Source: Palsa-147 sp036513895 (GTDB lineage: Bacteria; Acidobacteriota; Terriglobia; Acidiferrales; UBA7541). From it: a stretch of 64,000 nucleotides of DNA. Of the stretch, positions 43,406-51,938 are shown piece after piece (the stretch's first letter is position 1; each line of letters opens with the position of its first letter). Location of the stretch: NCBI GenBank assembly GCA_036513895.1, contig DATBYF010000028.1, forward strand, positions 1 to 64,000, in the 5' to 3' direction. The notes below the pieces were generated by a model, which saw only the letters and a program-made list of their open reading frames with translations, searched no databases and was not told the origin of the DNA. Both the position numbers and the translations under genes were made by a program.

Positions 43406-44674
43406 ATGTTTGCGATCAACTCACGGACTATCGCCCTCGCGCTGCTCGCCGCAGCCGCGCTCATAACCTCGCCGGGCGCTTTCGCGGGCGCTCCGAACCC
43501 GCCGCAGCCACAGGATCAGCCAGCCGCGCCCAGCCAACTCGCCAAGCCCGTCGGAACCGTAAAAGCCATCGCCGGGAGCACAATTACGCTGACGACAGAC
43601 GGCGGCACCGAAGTCAACGTGACCGTCCAGGACTCCACGCGCATGGTTCGCACCATACCCGGCCAAAAAGATCTCTCCAAGGCCACAGCGCTTCAAATTA
43701 AGGAAGTGGAAGTCGGCGATCGGGTTCTCGCTCGTGGTCAGCCTGCTTCCGACGGCAAGTCAATCAACGCAATCTCCGTCATCGTAATGAAGAAGTCCGA
43801 TGTAGATGTGCTGAAACAGCAAGAACGTGATGATTGGACCAAGCGCGGCACAGGCGGCCTTGTGAGCGCTACGGATCCGGCGAACGGCACGTTGACAATT
43901 TCAGTTTCGTCATTCGGCGGAACGAAACCCCTAACGATTCACACAACGAAAGACACGATCGTCCGCCGTTACGCGCCCTATTCCGTAAATTTCGACGACG
44001 CAAAAATCAGCACGCTCGACCAAATCAAGCCCGGCGATCAATTGCGCGCCCGAGGCAAGCTAAGCGACGACGGCAAAGATCTCGCCGCCGAAGAAATCGT
44101 CTCTGGCACATTTTTGAACCTTGCAGGTCCCATCTTGGCAGTTGATCCAGCGACAAAAACGCTGACGATCACCGATTTAATTTCGAAGAAGCCCATTCTC
44201 GTGAAGATTTCGTCAGATTCGCAGATTCGGCAGATTCCGCCGCAGATGGCGCAGATGCTCGCGATGCGATTCAAAGGCGGCGCGGCAGGCGGTCAAGCCG
44301 GTGCCGGCAACGCGCAAGGAGTGCCAAATGGCGGAACTGGTGGCCAGTCGCCCGGCGGACAGAACGGTCAAGCGAATTCCGGGCAGCGCCCCGCGGGTGA
44401 TGGCGCATCCCAATCCGGTGCCGGCGCCCGGCAGGGCCGCGGAGATTTGCAGCAAATATTGAGCCGCTTGCCCGCAACGACTCTCCCGGACTTGAAAAAA
44501 GGCGATGTCGTAATGGCAGTGAGCACTCAGAAAGATTCAAGCGGCGCCGTGACCGCAATCACGATGCTCAGCGGTGTTGACGCCATCCTCGCGGCGTCCC
44601 CGGCGGCCAGCCAGGCGATGCTCATGACGCCGTGGAATCTGTCAGCCCCCAGCGCCGAGGGCATGAGCCCGTAG
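43406..44674 (+). CDS. Secreted protein with DUF5666-type repeats and Gly/Gln-rich segment
   Basis: The protein has 422 residues. A signal peptide (IALALLAAAALITSPGAFA) precedes two or three repeated beta-barrel-like units of DUF5666 type, each with a core like GTVKAIAGSTITLTTDGG and a following GDRVLARGQ or GDQLRARGK. A low-complexity Gly/Gln/Ala region lies at about residues 290-345. The last part returns to the ...KKGDVVMAVSTQ pattern. GAGGAGAAAG precedes the ATG. It is 67 bp upstream of the TonB receptor and may be co-transcribed. The function is unknown. Confidence 0.8.
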   Translation: MFAINSRTIALALLAAAALITSPGAFAGAPNPPQPQDQPAAPSQLAKPVGTVKAIAGSTITLTTDGGTEVNVTVQDSTRMVRTIPGQKDLSKATALQIKEVEVGDRVLARGQPASDGKSINAISVIVMKKSDVDVLKQQERDDWTKRGTGGLVSATDPANGTLTISVSSFGGTKPLTIHTTKDTIVRRYAPYSVNFDDAKISTLDQIKPGDQLRARGKLSDDGKDLAAEEIVSGTFLNLAGPILAVDPATKTLTITDLISKKPILVKISSDSQIRQIPPQMAQMLAMRFKGGAAGGQAGAGNAQGVPNGGTGGQSPGGQNGQANSGQRPAGDGASQSGAGARQGRGDLQQILSRLPATTLPDLKKGDVVMAVSTQKDSSGAVTAITMLSGVDAILAASPAASQAMLMTPWNLSAPSAEGMSP

Positions 44675-44741
44675 AAATTATTAATGTAAGCCGGCGCGAG
44701 TGACGATCTCCAAAGATAGAAAAGATAGATCCGGAGATGAA

Positions 44742-47700
44742 ATGAAGTTTCGGTTTTTCGGAATCGCAAATTTGATCGCGATCGCGGTGCTGGCGCTCGT
44801 ATGCTGGCTCGGATTCGCGAGCGCGATCGAAGCGCAAACTCCCGCCACCTCGGCCACCGGCACGCTTCGCGGGACGGTCACCGATCCATCGGGCGCCGCC
44901 ATCACGGGCGCAACGGTCCTCGTCACTGCCTCTTCCGATCAAACTTTCACCGCGCAATCCGGCAAAGACGGCGTCTACATCCTAAAAAATCTGCCGCCAG
45001 ACACGTACTCGCTCACCATAGGCGCCTCCGGCTTCGCGCTCTTCGAAAAAGATGAAGTGACAATCGCCGCAGGCCAAACCCAAACCCTCGACGCGCAGTT
45101 GGCGATTGAAACGCAAAAAGAGGAAATCACGGTAACGGATACAACCACGACCGTTGACGTCAATCCCGCCAACAATTCAAGCGCGCTCATTCTGAAGGGT
45201 AAAGATCTCGACGCGCTTTCCGACGATCCCGACGAATTGCAATCCGAACTCGAGGCTCTGGCTGGTCCATCTGCAGGGCCAAATGGCGGCCAGATTTACA
45301 TTGACGGCTTCACCGGGGGCCAACTTCCGCCCAAATCCTCCATCCGCGAAATTCGCATCAACCAGAATCCTTTTTCGGCGGAGTTCGACAAGCTCGGATA
45401 TGGCCGCATCGAGATTTTCACCAAGCCCGGCACTGACAAATATCACGGTCAATTGCTGATTGACGGCAACGATTCAGCTTTCAACTCGCGCAACCCATTC
45501 GCGCCCACCGAGCCAGCCTATTACACGACATTTTTCAGCGGCAACGTCAGCGGCCCTATCACCAAAAAAGCCTCATTTTTCTTTGACCTCGAGCGCCGCA
45601 ACATCAACAACGTCGAAGTTGTCAGCGCCGAAGTCCCCTGCGCCACGGATTTTGGCCCAGACTGTCCAACTGGCGTTCCGAATTTCACTCCCGTTCCGTT
45701 CAACGCCGCAATCTACAATCCCAACGTGCGGACGACGATCAGCCCGCGTCTCGATTGGCAACTCACGCCGGGCAATACGCTCACCTTGCGCTACCGCTAC
45801 GTCGATAGCACCCAAACCAACGGCGGCATCGGTGAATTCAATCTCGCTTCCCAGGGATACAACGTCGCGAATAAAGAGCAGGTAATACAAGCGGTGGACA
45901 ATCAAGTGATCAGCCCGAGGATCGTGAACGAAACGCGGTTCCAGTTCACTATTGATCAGGACAGTCAGCTTGCGCAGAATTTCACGCCTTCCGTCTCCGT
46001 CCTCGGAGGTTTCAACGGCGGCGGAAATAATCAGGGCGCGATCGTCGAAAACGACTACACCACCGAAATTCAGAACTACACCTCGATTACCTTCGGCAAG
46101 CATTACCTCAAATTTGGCGGAAGACTGCGCGGCTACCAACTGAACAACAATGCAAACTCTTTTTTCAACGGCGACTTCACCTTCGGCTCGCGCGAGTTCC
46201 AGGGCCAAACTCTCACGGGCCTCCAGGCATATCAAATCACCGAAGAGGGTCTCGCGGCCGGCTTGACGCCTGCACAAATTCAGGCCGAAGGCGGCGGCCC
46301 GAGCCAATTCATCATCAGCACCGGCAATCCCTTCATTAAGGTGGATCAGTTCGATATCGGTCTTTACGTCCAGGACGACTGGCGTGTTCGCCCCAACATC
46401 ACGCTGAGTGCCGGGCTTCGCTTCGAGACTCAGGACAATATCCGCCCGCATGGCGATCTCGCGCCGCGTCTTGGTTTCGCGTGGGGACTTGGCGGCGGAA
46501 AGAACAAGGCCGCGAAAACTGTTCTGCGCGCGGGCTTCGGATTTTTTTACGATCGGTTCATGGACACTTACGTCGTGCAGGCCGAGCAGCAAAACGGAGT
46601 CAACCAGCAACAATACGTCATCAACAATCCGAATTTCTTTCCGACGATTCCTTCGATCAGCGAACTAGCCGCGAGCAGCACCAGCATTCCCACGATTTAC
46701 CAGATCAATCCCACTCTTCGCGCGCCCTACACCATTCAATCCGCCGTCAGCCTTGAACGCCAGGTGACAAAGAGCGCCACCATGGCGGTCACCTACATCA
46801 ACTCTCGCGGCGTGCACGCGCTTCTCTCGCAAAACATCAATGCGCCGCTGCCCGGTACTTTTGATCCCGCCGATCCCACTAGCGGCGTGCGGCCTCTCGG
46901 TACTCTCGAGAATATCAACCAGTTTCAGTCCGACGGCATCTTCAACCAGAACCAGCTGATCGCGAATTTCACCTTGCGGCTCGGCTCAAAACTTTCCCTG
47001 TTTGGTTATTACACGCTGAACTACGCCAACAGCGACACCGCCGGCGCGTCGAGCTTTCCCGCGAATCAATACGATCTCGCACAGGATTATGGACGCGCCG
47101 CTTTCGACGTCCGCAACCGCATGTTCATAGCCGGATCCTGGTCCGCGCCTTACGGCATCCGAGTCAGTCCGTTCATCGTCGCAGCGTCCGGTGCTCCATT
47201 TAACATCACCATCGGCGAAGACATTTACGGCCAGGGCGTGTTCACCGAACGCCCTGCCTTCGCCACTTCGGCCACGCTTCCGCAAAATCTCGTCGTTACA
47301 AAATATGGAGATTTCGACCTCGCGCCCGCGCCCGGCGAGCCGCTCATTCCCGTCAACTACGGCGACGGTCCCGGCCAATTCACTATGAACCTTCGCGTCA
47401 GCAAGACGATCGGCTTTGGAAGGAAGCTGGAATCTGCTTCGGCTGCTCCCAGCGGCGGTGGTGGCGGGCAAGGCGGAGGTCCTGGCGGTGGCGGTGCTGG
47501 TGGCGGCGGAGGCGGACGCGGCGGTGGCGGCGGAGCCGCACCGGGAGGCGGTCTCGGGCCTCGCGGACTAAGCGGCAGCGGTGGAGGCGGAGGAGGCCCG
47601 TTCAGTTTCGGCTCGACTCCGCGGAAATACAATCTGACGCTCGCCGTCTCTGCGCGAAATCTTTTCAATAACGTCAATCTTGGCATGCCGATCGGCACCG

Positions 47701-47810
47701 TAACATCGCCTCTCTTCGGCCGCTCCAATTCCATCGGCGGAATCTTCACCGGCCCAACATCATCAGCAGCCAACCGCCGCATCGACCTCCTATTAACGTT
47801 TAGCTTCTAA
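44742..47810 (+). CDS. TonB-dependent receptor, Oar-like, with N-terminal carboxypeptidase-regulatory domain
   Basis: The outer-membrane protein has 1022 residues. After the signal peptide comes a carboxypeptidase-regulatory-like beta-sandwich (GTLRGTVTDPSGAAITGATV, about residues 37-120), then a plug-like part (IREIRINQNPFSAEFDKLGY) and a long barrel ending in the aromatic terminus LLLTFSF. No TonB box can be assigned with confidence. A Gly-rich insert lies near residues 905-955, just before the last strands. Such receptors are expanded in Acidobacteria, where they import polymers or serve secretion of adhesins. The substrate is unknown. ATG 44742 has GGAG at good spacing. Confidence 0.9.
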   Translation: MKFRFFGIANLIAIAVLALVCWLGFASAIEAQTPATSATGTLRGTVTDPSGAAITGATVLVTASSDQTFTAQSGKDGVYILKNLPPDTYSLTIGASGFALFEKDEVTIAAGQTQTLDAQLAIETQKEEITVTDTTTTVDVNPANNSSALILKGKDLDALSDDPDELQSELEALAGPSAGPNGGQIYIDGFTGGQLPPKSSIREIRINQNPFSAEFDKLGYGRIEIFTKPGTDKYHGQLLIDGNDSAFNSRNPFAPTEPAYYTTFFSGNVSGPITKKASFFFDLERRNINNVEVVSAEVPCATDFGPDCPTGVPNFTPVPFNAAIYNPNVRTTISPRLDWQLTPGNTLTLRYRYVDSTQTNGGIGEFNLASQGYNVANKEQVIQAVDNQVISPRIVNETRFQFTIDQDSQLAQNFTPSVSVLGGFNGGGNNQGAIVENDYTTEIQNYTSITFGKHYLKFGGRLRGYQLNNNANSFFNGDFTFGSREFQGQTLTGLQAYQITEEGLAAGLTPAQIQAEGGGPSQFIISTGNPFIKVDQFDIGLYVQDDWRVRPNITLSAGLRFETQDNIRPHGDLAPRLGFAWGLGGGKNKAAKTVLRAGFGFFYDRFMDTYVVQAEQQNGVNQQQYVINNPNFFPTIPSISELAASSTSIPTIYQINPTLRAPYTIQSAVSLERQVTKSATMAVTYINSRGVHALLSQNINAPLPGTFDPADPTSGVRPLGTLENINQFQSDGIFNQNQLIANFTLRLGSKLSLFGYYTLNYANSDTAGASSFPANQYDLAQDYGRAAFDVRNRMFIAGSWSAPYGIRVSPFIVAASGAPFNITIGEDIYGQGVFTERPAFATSATLPQNLVVTKYGDFDLAPAPGEPLIPVNYGDGPGQFTMNLRVSKTIGFGRKLESASAAPSGGGGGQGGGPGGGGAGGGGGGRGGGGGAAPGGGLGPRGLSGSGGGGGGPFSFGSTPRKYNLTLAVSARNLFNNVNLGMPIGTVTSPLFGRSNSIGGIFTGPTSSAANRRIDLLLTFSF
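47451..47600 (+). repeat. Low-complexity Gly-coding region inside the TonB receptor gene
   Basis: About 50 codons are mostly GGC/GGT/GGA with scattered Ala, Pro, Arg and Ser. The reading frame is preserved on both sides. The repeat could change length by slippage, altering an extracellular or periplasmic loop. Confidence 0.85.
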
Positions 47811-47857
47811 CGCCACTCCACCAGCCAATTCGCTGACATGCTGCATCGCAGTCGTAG

Positions 47858-47881
47858 CGCCGGCATCCTGCCGGCGTTTTT
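47858..47881 (+). terminator. Terminator after the TonB-receptor gene
   Basis: CGCCGGCA and TGCCGGCG form a perfect 8-bp stem with a 3-nt loop followed by TTTTT. It lies 48 nt after the stop codon. The same sequence type also occurs as an interspersed repeat in related genomes, so it may serve both purposes. Confidence 0.75.
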
Positions 47882-47942
47882 CCGCGCCACGCCACTAACT
47901 AAAATTCCTTGCAAGACCCTCGGATAAAAATCAAATTCACAG

Positions 47943-47964
47943 CCCCGAGACTCCCGTCTCGGGG
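47943..47964. repeat. REP-like hairpin with TCCC loop, copy 2
   Basis: CCCCGAGAC-TCCC-GTCTCGGGG is a perfect 9-bp stem followed by GAAC. Relative to copy 1 at 38668 the stem changes in pairs (G-C to A-T), so the fold is kept. Confidence 0.65.
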
Positions 47965-48071
47965 AACCCATTCGCCTCATCCGAACGCGCCGTTACAAAA
48001 TGGACAATTCCGAGTCCGACCGTACACAATACTCCCACGCTGTTCTAGCTTATTCCCGAGGCTCAAACTCG

Positions 48072-48293
48072 ATGAGAGAAAGATTCGTATACGCAGCCCT
48101 TGTCCTCGTGATTTTTGGTGCAATTTACCTGGTCACTGAAGGAATGAACCTGATCAATCAACCCAGCAATTTGAAGGTGGCGGGCGGCATCGGTCTCATC
48201 ATCGCCGTTTTCGTTATGTTCCCCGCGGCCATGCGATGGATCTGGCATCACAAAACCACGCCGCACAATCAACTGAACCAATCAGAGAGGTAG
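48072..48293 (+). CDS. Small two-helix membrane protein
   Basis: The protein has 73 residues with two hydrophobic helices (FVYAALVLVIFGAIYLV and GIGLIIAVFVMFPAAM), a short polar loop, and a His/Gln-rich C-terminus. The stop codon is only 7 bp before the SPFH-domain gene, so the two probably form an operon. An upstream in-frame ATG at 48000 would add 24 polar residues. The start at 48072 has GAGG about 10 nt upstream. The function is unknown. Confidence 0.65.
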   Translation: MRERFVYAALVLVIFGAIYLVTEGMNLINQPSNLKVAGGIGLIIAVFVMFPAAMRWIWHHKTTPHNQLNQSER

Positions 48294-48300
48294 GAGAGAA

Positions 48301-49203
48301 ATGATAAATCGTAAATACGGAATGCTGGCGATTCCCCTGCTCGTCGTCCTGTTTTTCGTCGGATGCGCCACACGAATCGGCCCCGGCCGCGTCGGAATTA
48401 AAGTTGATCTCGCCGGCTCGCAACGCGGCGTCGAGGATTTGCCCATTCGCACCGGCTGGGTTTTCTACAATTTCCTTTCATCCACAATCGTGGAATATCC
48501 CACCTCGGTGCAGACCGCCAAGTGGACCAGAGATCCCAACGAGGGCTCGGTCAACAACGAAGAAATGTCCTTCAACACCAAAGACGGTCTCACCGTCTAC
48601 GGCGATCTATCCGTTTCCTATCATCTCGATGCCGCGAAAGTTCCCGCGTTCTACGTGAAATTTCGCAATGACGACATTGGCCAATTCACGCACGGCTTCT
48701 TGCGCAACGTCGCCCGCGACGCCATCAACCGCACGGGCTCTCAATATACGGTCCAGGAAATCATGGGCGAAAAGAAATCCGAGCTCGAACAAAATTCCCG
48801 CCTCGACTTGCAGAAGCAAGTCGCTGACATCGGCGTCGTAATCGATCAATTCGGTTTCATCGGCTCGCCGCGCCCGCCTCAATCGGTGATTGACGCCATC
48901 AATGCCAAAGTCCAAGCGCAACAAATCGCCGTTCAAAAACAAAATGAGCTGGTCCAGTCGCAAGCCGACGCGGCAAAGCTCGTCGCCGCGGCAGAAGGTC
49001 AGGCGAAAGCGCAAATCGCAGTCGCCAATGGCGAAGCCGAATCGAATCGCGTCCGCGCCGCCTCCATCAGCCAAAATATTATCGAATGGCAAAAACTCGC
49101 GGTAACCGATCGCTGGATCGCCAAGTGGAATGGCCAGGTCCCGCAAGTCCAAACCGGCACAAACGGCCCCGGCATGCTTCTCGACATCAAGCCCGAGCGC
49201 TAG
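48301..49203 (+). CDS. SPFH-domain (prohibitin-like) protein, possibly a lipoprotein
   Basis: The protein has 300 residues. It has an N-terminal hydrophobic segment ending in FFVGC, which could serve as membrane anchor or as a lipoprotein signal. An SPFH domain follows (VGIKVDLAGSQRGVED to about residue 190), then a long Ala/Gln/Glu-rich coiled coil (QKQNELVQSQADAAKLVAAA). This is the layout of prohibitin/HflC-type scaffold proteins that form membrane microdomains and control proteases. GGAGAG precedes the ATG. It follows the small membrane protein by 7 bp. Confidence 0.87.
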   Translation: MINRKYGMLAIPLLVVLFFVGCATRIGPGRVGIKVDLAGSQRGVEDLPIRTGWVFYNFLSSTIVEYPTSVQTAKWTRDPNEGSVNNEEMSFNTKDGLTVYGDLSVSYHLDAAKVPAFYVKFRNDDIGQFTHGFLRNVARDAINRTGSQYTVQEIMGEKKSELEQNSRLDLQKQVADIGVVIDQFGFIGSPRPPQSVIDAINAKVQAQQIAVQKQNELVQSQADAAKLVAAAEGQAKAQIAVANGEAESNRVRAASISQNIIEWQKLAVTDRWIAKWNGQVPQVQTGTNGPGMLLDIKPER

Positions 49204-49268
49204 CGCGCAGAAGCAGGAATCGTCACGCGGGATCTGCGCGGCCGTCGAATGAAGCCGGAAATTTCGTT

Positions 49269-50494
49269 TCAGCGCGAGAAGACGGCTCCGTGCGGCTCGG
49301 CCACTCCGGTCCAACCGTGCGGCCAATCGCGGCTGGCGAATGAGAAGCCGATCTTTCCATCCACGTCGCGAAAAGCATCGTCCAGGGTGATTGATCCCGT
49401 CGTCGCGTCCAGCTTCAAGAGGTAAAGACGATCCTCCGGCGGATGCCCGGAGTCCACCACGATGCGCTGAGTCTTCGCGCCCCACCCCGTCCAGTGAGGG
49501 TGATAAGAATCGCTGATCACGAGCCTCGAAACTTCCACCGGTTTCGCCGCATTCGCAATGTCGAGCACGATCAAGCCGTGTATTCCGAGCACGCCCTGCA
49601 CCAGGTAGTGCCCGACGACTGTCGGAACGCCGCACCAGTTGCCCGGAAACGTATACACGAGCTTCGACGTGGGTTGGTCCGTGTCCACTCCCGTGATGCG
49701 CTCGAGTCCGCAGCCAAGTGTTTGCACCAGCACCGACCCGTCCGGAGCGCGCCGCGCTTCCTCGGGGCTGATTTGCGAGTATCGATTTTCTCCCACATCT
49801 AAATACGCTGTCTTGAGCAGCTTGAGATCCGATAGACGCCACACCTGATAAGTCACGCCGCTAAAAATCTCTTCAATATGCATTGAGGAGTTTGTGGAGA
49901 CGATGCGGTATCGAGTTCTGGAAGCACGGCCAAACTATAGGGCGTCAACAACGCGCTCGCGAATGCTGGATCGGCGTTGCTCGCCGAGCGAATCACATTG
50001 CCCTGATCATCAATCTCCACCAACCCGCCGCTCATTCCCATCGGTCCTTCCATTCCCGCGTGGTGCTCGTGCTGGAACGTAGCGAGCACGTGCCCGTTCG
50101 GCAGCCGCAGGTAGGAGTGCGGATGCATATAGCCGGCCATGTCGGTAAATGACGTTACAATTTTGGGATGCAGGGGATCGCGCACATCGAAGATAAAAGT
50201 CCGGCCGGCATTATGATCGTTCGCAAAGAGCATCCCGCTATCGGGCATCGTGTATTCGGTATGATGTACGAGCTTCGTCTGCTGGTCGGTGGCGATGGTG
50301 GTCACCAGCTTTCCATACGACGCTGATGCTGGATCTCCATCAATTACCGCGAGAAAATCATTGCCCTTTTGCGCAGCGTCACCGGCCCAGACGAAGAGAT
50401 AGTCATCCGGCGCCCGCGTTTTCTGCGCATCAAGAAGCATGGGAATACAGGCAACGCAAAAGATCAGTGCGAGAGCAAACAGGAAACGTGGCAT
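49269..50494 (-). pseudogene. Secreted beta-propeller protein with a frameshift (selenium-binding-protein-like)
   Basis: Two frames carry consecutive parts of one protein. The N-terminal frame (ATG 50494, preceded by GAGGTG) has a signal peptide and then propeller-like strands (GNDFLAVIDGDPASASYGK, HPKIVTSF, PHSYLRLPNGHVLATFQH). At about 49905-49911 it slips into the frame of 49269-49883, where the text continues naturally as DRIVSTNSSMH and VTYQVWRLSDLKLLKTAYLD. A 2-base insertion or 1-base loss near GATACC explains it. The strand pattern recalls selenium-binding protein SBP56-type propellers, but key metal residues were not established. It may be a real pseudogene or a sequencing error. Confidence 0.75.
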
Positions 50495-50681
50495 GGACAC
50501 CTCAATCTTTAATCAATAATCACTTCGCTGGGGCAAGAGGATATCAGCCGGAATAACGACAGTCCAACCCAGGGCAAAGTGATTCGCTCGGCAAGCAACA
50601 CGGACGCGGCGCGGCGTGCTTCCGTCAGGGCACCACTCCAGTTAGCCAAGAGGTACTTGAAGTTGGGCATTTTGCGTCCTG

Positions 50682-50722
50682 CCTGCTACCGATTCTTTGG
50701 TCAAATCGTCTACATGCTCGAG
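50682..50722 (+). repeat. Shared upstream element, copy 1
   Basis: CCTGCTACCGATTCTT, a 6-nt gap, ATCGTCTA and ATG-C-TCGAGC occur in the same order as at 51841-51881. It ends about 40 bp before the esterase start codon. Confidence 0.6.
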
Positions 50723-50761
50723 CCTTGAGATAAGTCGCAAGCAATCCAAGAGGTTCGAACA

Positions 50762-51676
50762 GTGATCATTACTCGACGAGAAGCACTGCGCCAGTTGGGT
50801 TCGGTATCAGCCGGAGCATGGTTTGCGGCCTCTCAAGTTGGCCGCAACTTCTCAATTGCGCCGAATGTCTTCGCGGTAAATCAGGATTCGACTCCTCCGC
50901 TCGCTCCCGGTACTCCCATGTCGCCGGAGAGGCTCGCTTTAATTGAAGCGTTTCAGAAAAAATCCGACGGGCTCGAAAAAAAGTACGAAGTGCGCACGCA
51001 CAAGGGTGACTGGGTGATGCCGTATCGGCTGTTCCGCCCGGAAGGCGCCGGTAAAGCGCCTTTGGTGATGTATCTCCACGGCAGCGGCGGCTTGGGCGAC
51101 GACAATCTGAAACAGTTAGCCTTCGGCAATATTTTCGGCACGCGCGTCTGGCTGCTTCCAGAGAATCAAAAGCGTTTCCCCTGCTACGTCGTCGCGCCGC
51201 AGACCGATCGGGGTTGGGCCCGATACGATTTATCGGAACAATCTTCAGGGCCACCGAAAGTCCTCCCCGGATTAGGCGATGGATCGCGTATGGCGCTGGA
51301 GGTCATTGAGGCACTGCGCCGCGAGTTCGCCATTGACGAACGGCGTATCTACGTCATGGGTCAATCAATGGGCGGCGCAGGCGTCTGGAACGTAATCACA
51401 TATCGTCCGCAGTTTTTCGCCGCAGCCGTGATCTGCTGTGGAAGTATCTCCACCGAGGATGGCACCGGCTCGATTGGCACGCCGCTTTGGAATTTCCACG
51501 GCGACTCCGATAAAACCGTTCCCGTGTCCGTGTCGCGTGATCGCATAGCAGCAAGACGAAAAGCAGGAGGCCACCCTCTCTACACTGAGTACGCTGGCGT
51601 AGACCACAATGTCTGGGAATGGGCCTTCACAGAACCTTCCCTCGGCGAGTGGTTATTCTCCCAGCGCGCCGCTTGA
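50762..51676 (+). CDS. Tat-exported alpha/beta-hydrolase (esterase)
   Basis: The protein has 304 residues. GTG 50762 opens directly on a Tat-type signal (TRREALRQLGSVSAGAWFAA). The hydrolase domain has the oxyanion-region motif MYLHGSGGLGDDN, the nucleophile elbow GQSMGG, an acid residue in FHGDSDKTVPV and a histidine in YAGVDHNVWEWAF. This matches the exported phospholipase/carboxylesterase and PHB-depolymerase-like esterases. The substrate is unknown. An element shared with the next gene lies upstream. Confidence 0.85.
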   Translation: MIITRREALRQLGSVSAGAWFAASQVGRNFSIAPNVFAVNQDSTPPLAPGTPMSPERLALIEAFQKKSDGLEKKYEVRTHKGDWVMPYRLFRPEGAGKAPLVMYLHGSGGLGDDNLKQLAFGNIFGTRVWLLPENQKRFPCYVVAPQTDRGWARYDLSEQSSGPPKVLPGLGDGSRMALEVIEALRREFAIDERRIYVMGQSMGGAGVWNVITYRPQFFAAAVICCGSISTEDGTGSIGTPLWNFHGDSDKTVPVSVSRDRIAARRKAGGHPLYTEYAGVDHNVWEWAFTEPSLGEWLFSQRAA

Positions 51677-51840
51677 TTGATTCAATTTCACCAGCCCAAC
51701 AGCAGTCGCAAATCTACGAAAATTCATCTTTCACCCTCGCAAGCACTACAACGAAATTTCAATTAGTCGGCCCAACTACTAACCGCGCACGCGAAACACA
51801 GACCCGAAATTCGTTCAGCAGTGCGCGCAATTGCGCGAAT

Positions 51841-51881
51841 CCTGCTACCGATTCTTCACTCCCATCGTCTAGATGTTCGAG
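51841..51881 (+). repeat. Shared upstream element, copy 2
   Basis: This is the counterpart of 50682-50722, lying about 60 bp before the LamG-like gene at 51939. Confidence 0.6.
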
Positions 51882-51938
51882 CTTTACCCGCACCAAGCGT
51901 AGCGGCAGCGCGAAAACAAACGGATTGGAGACGTCCCC

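Noticed and set aside
45573..46613. Open frame of 346 codons on the minus strand opposite the TonB receptor
   Set aside because: It mirrors the codon pattern of the receptor on the other strand, has no ribosome site and no recognisable domain. GC-rich genes often leave such antisense frames.
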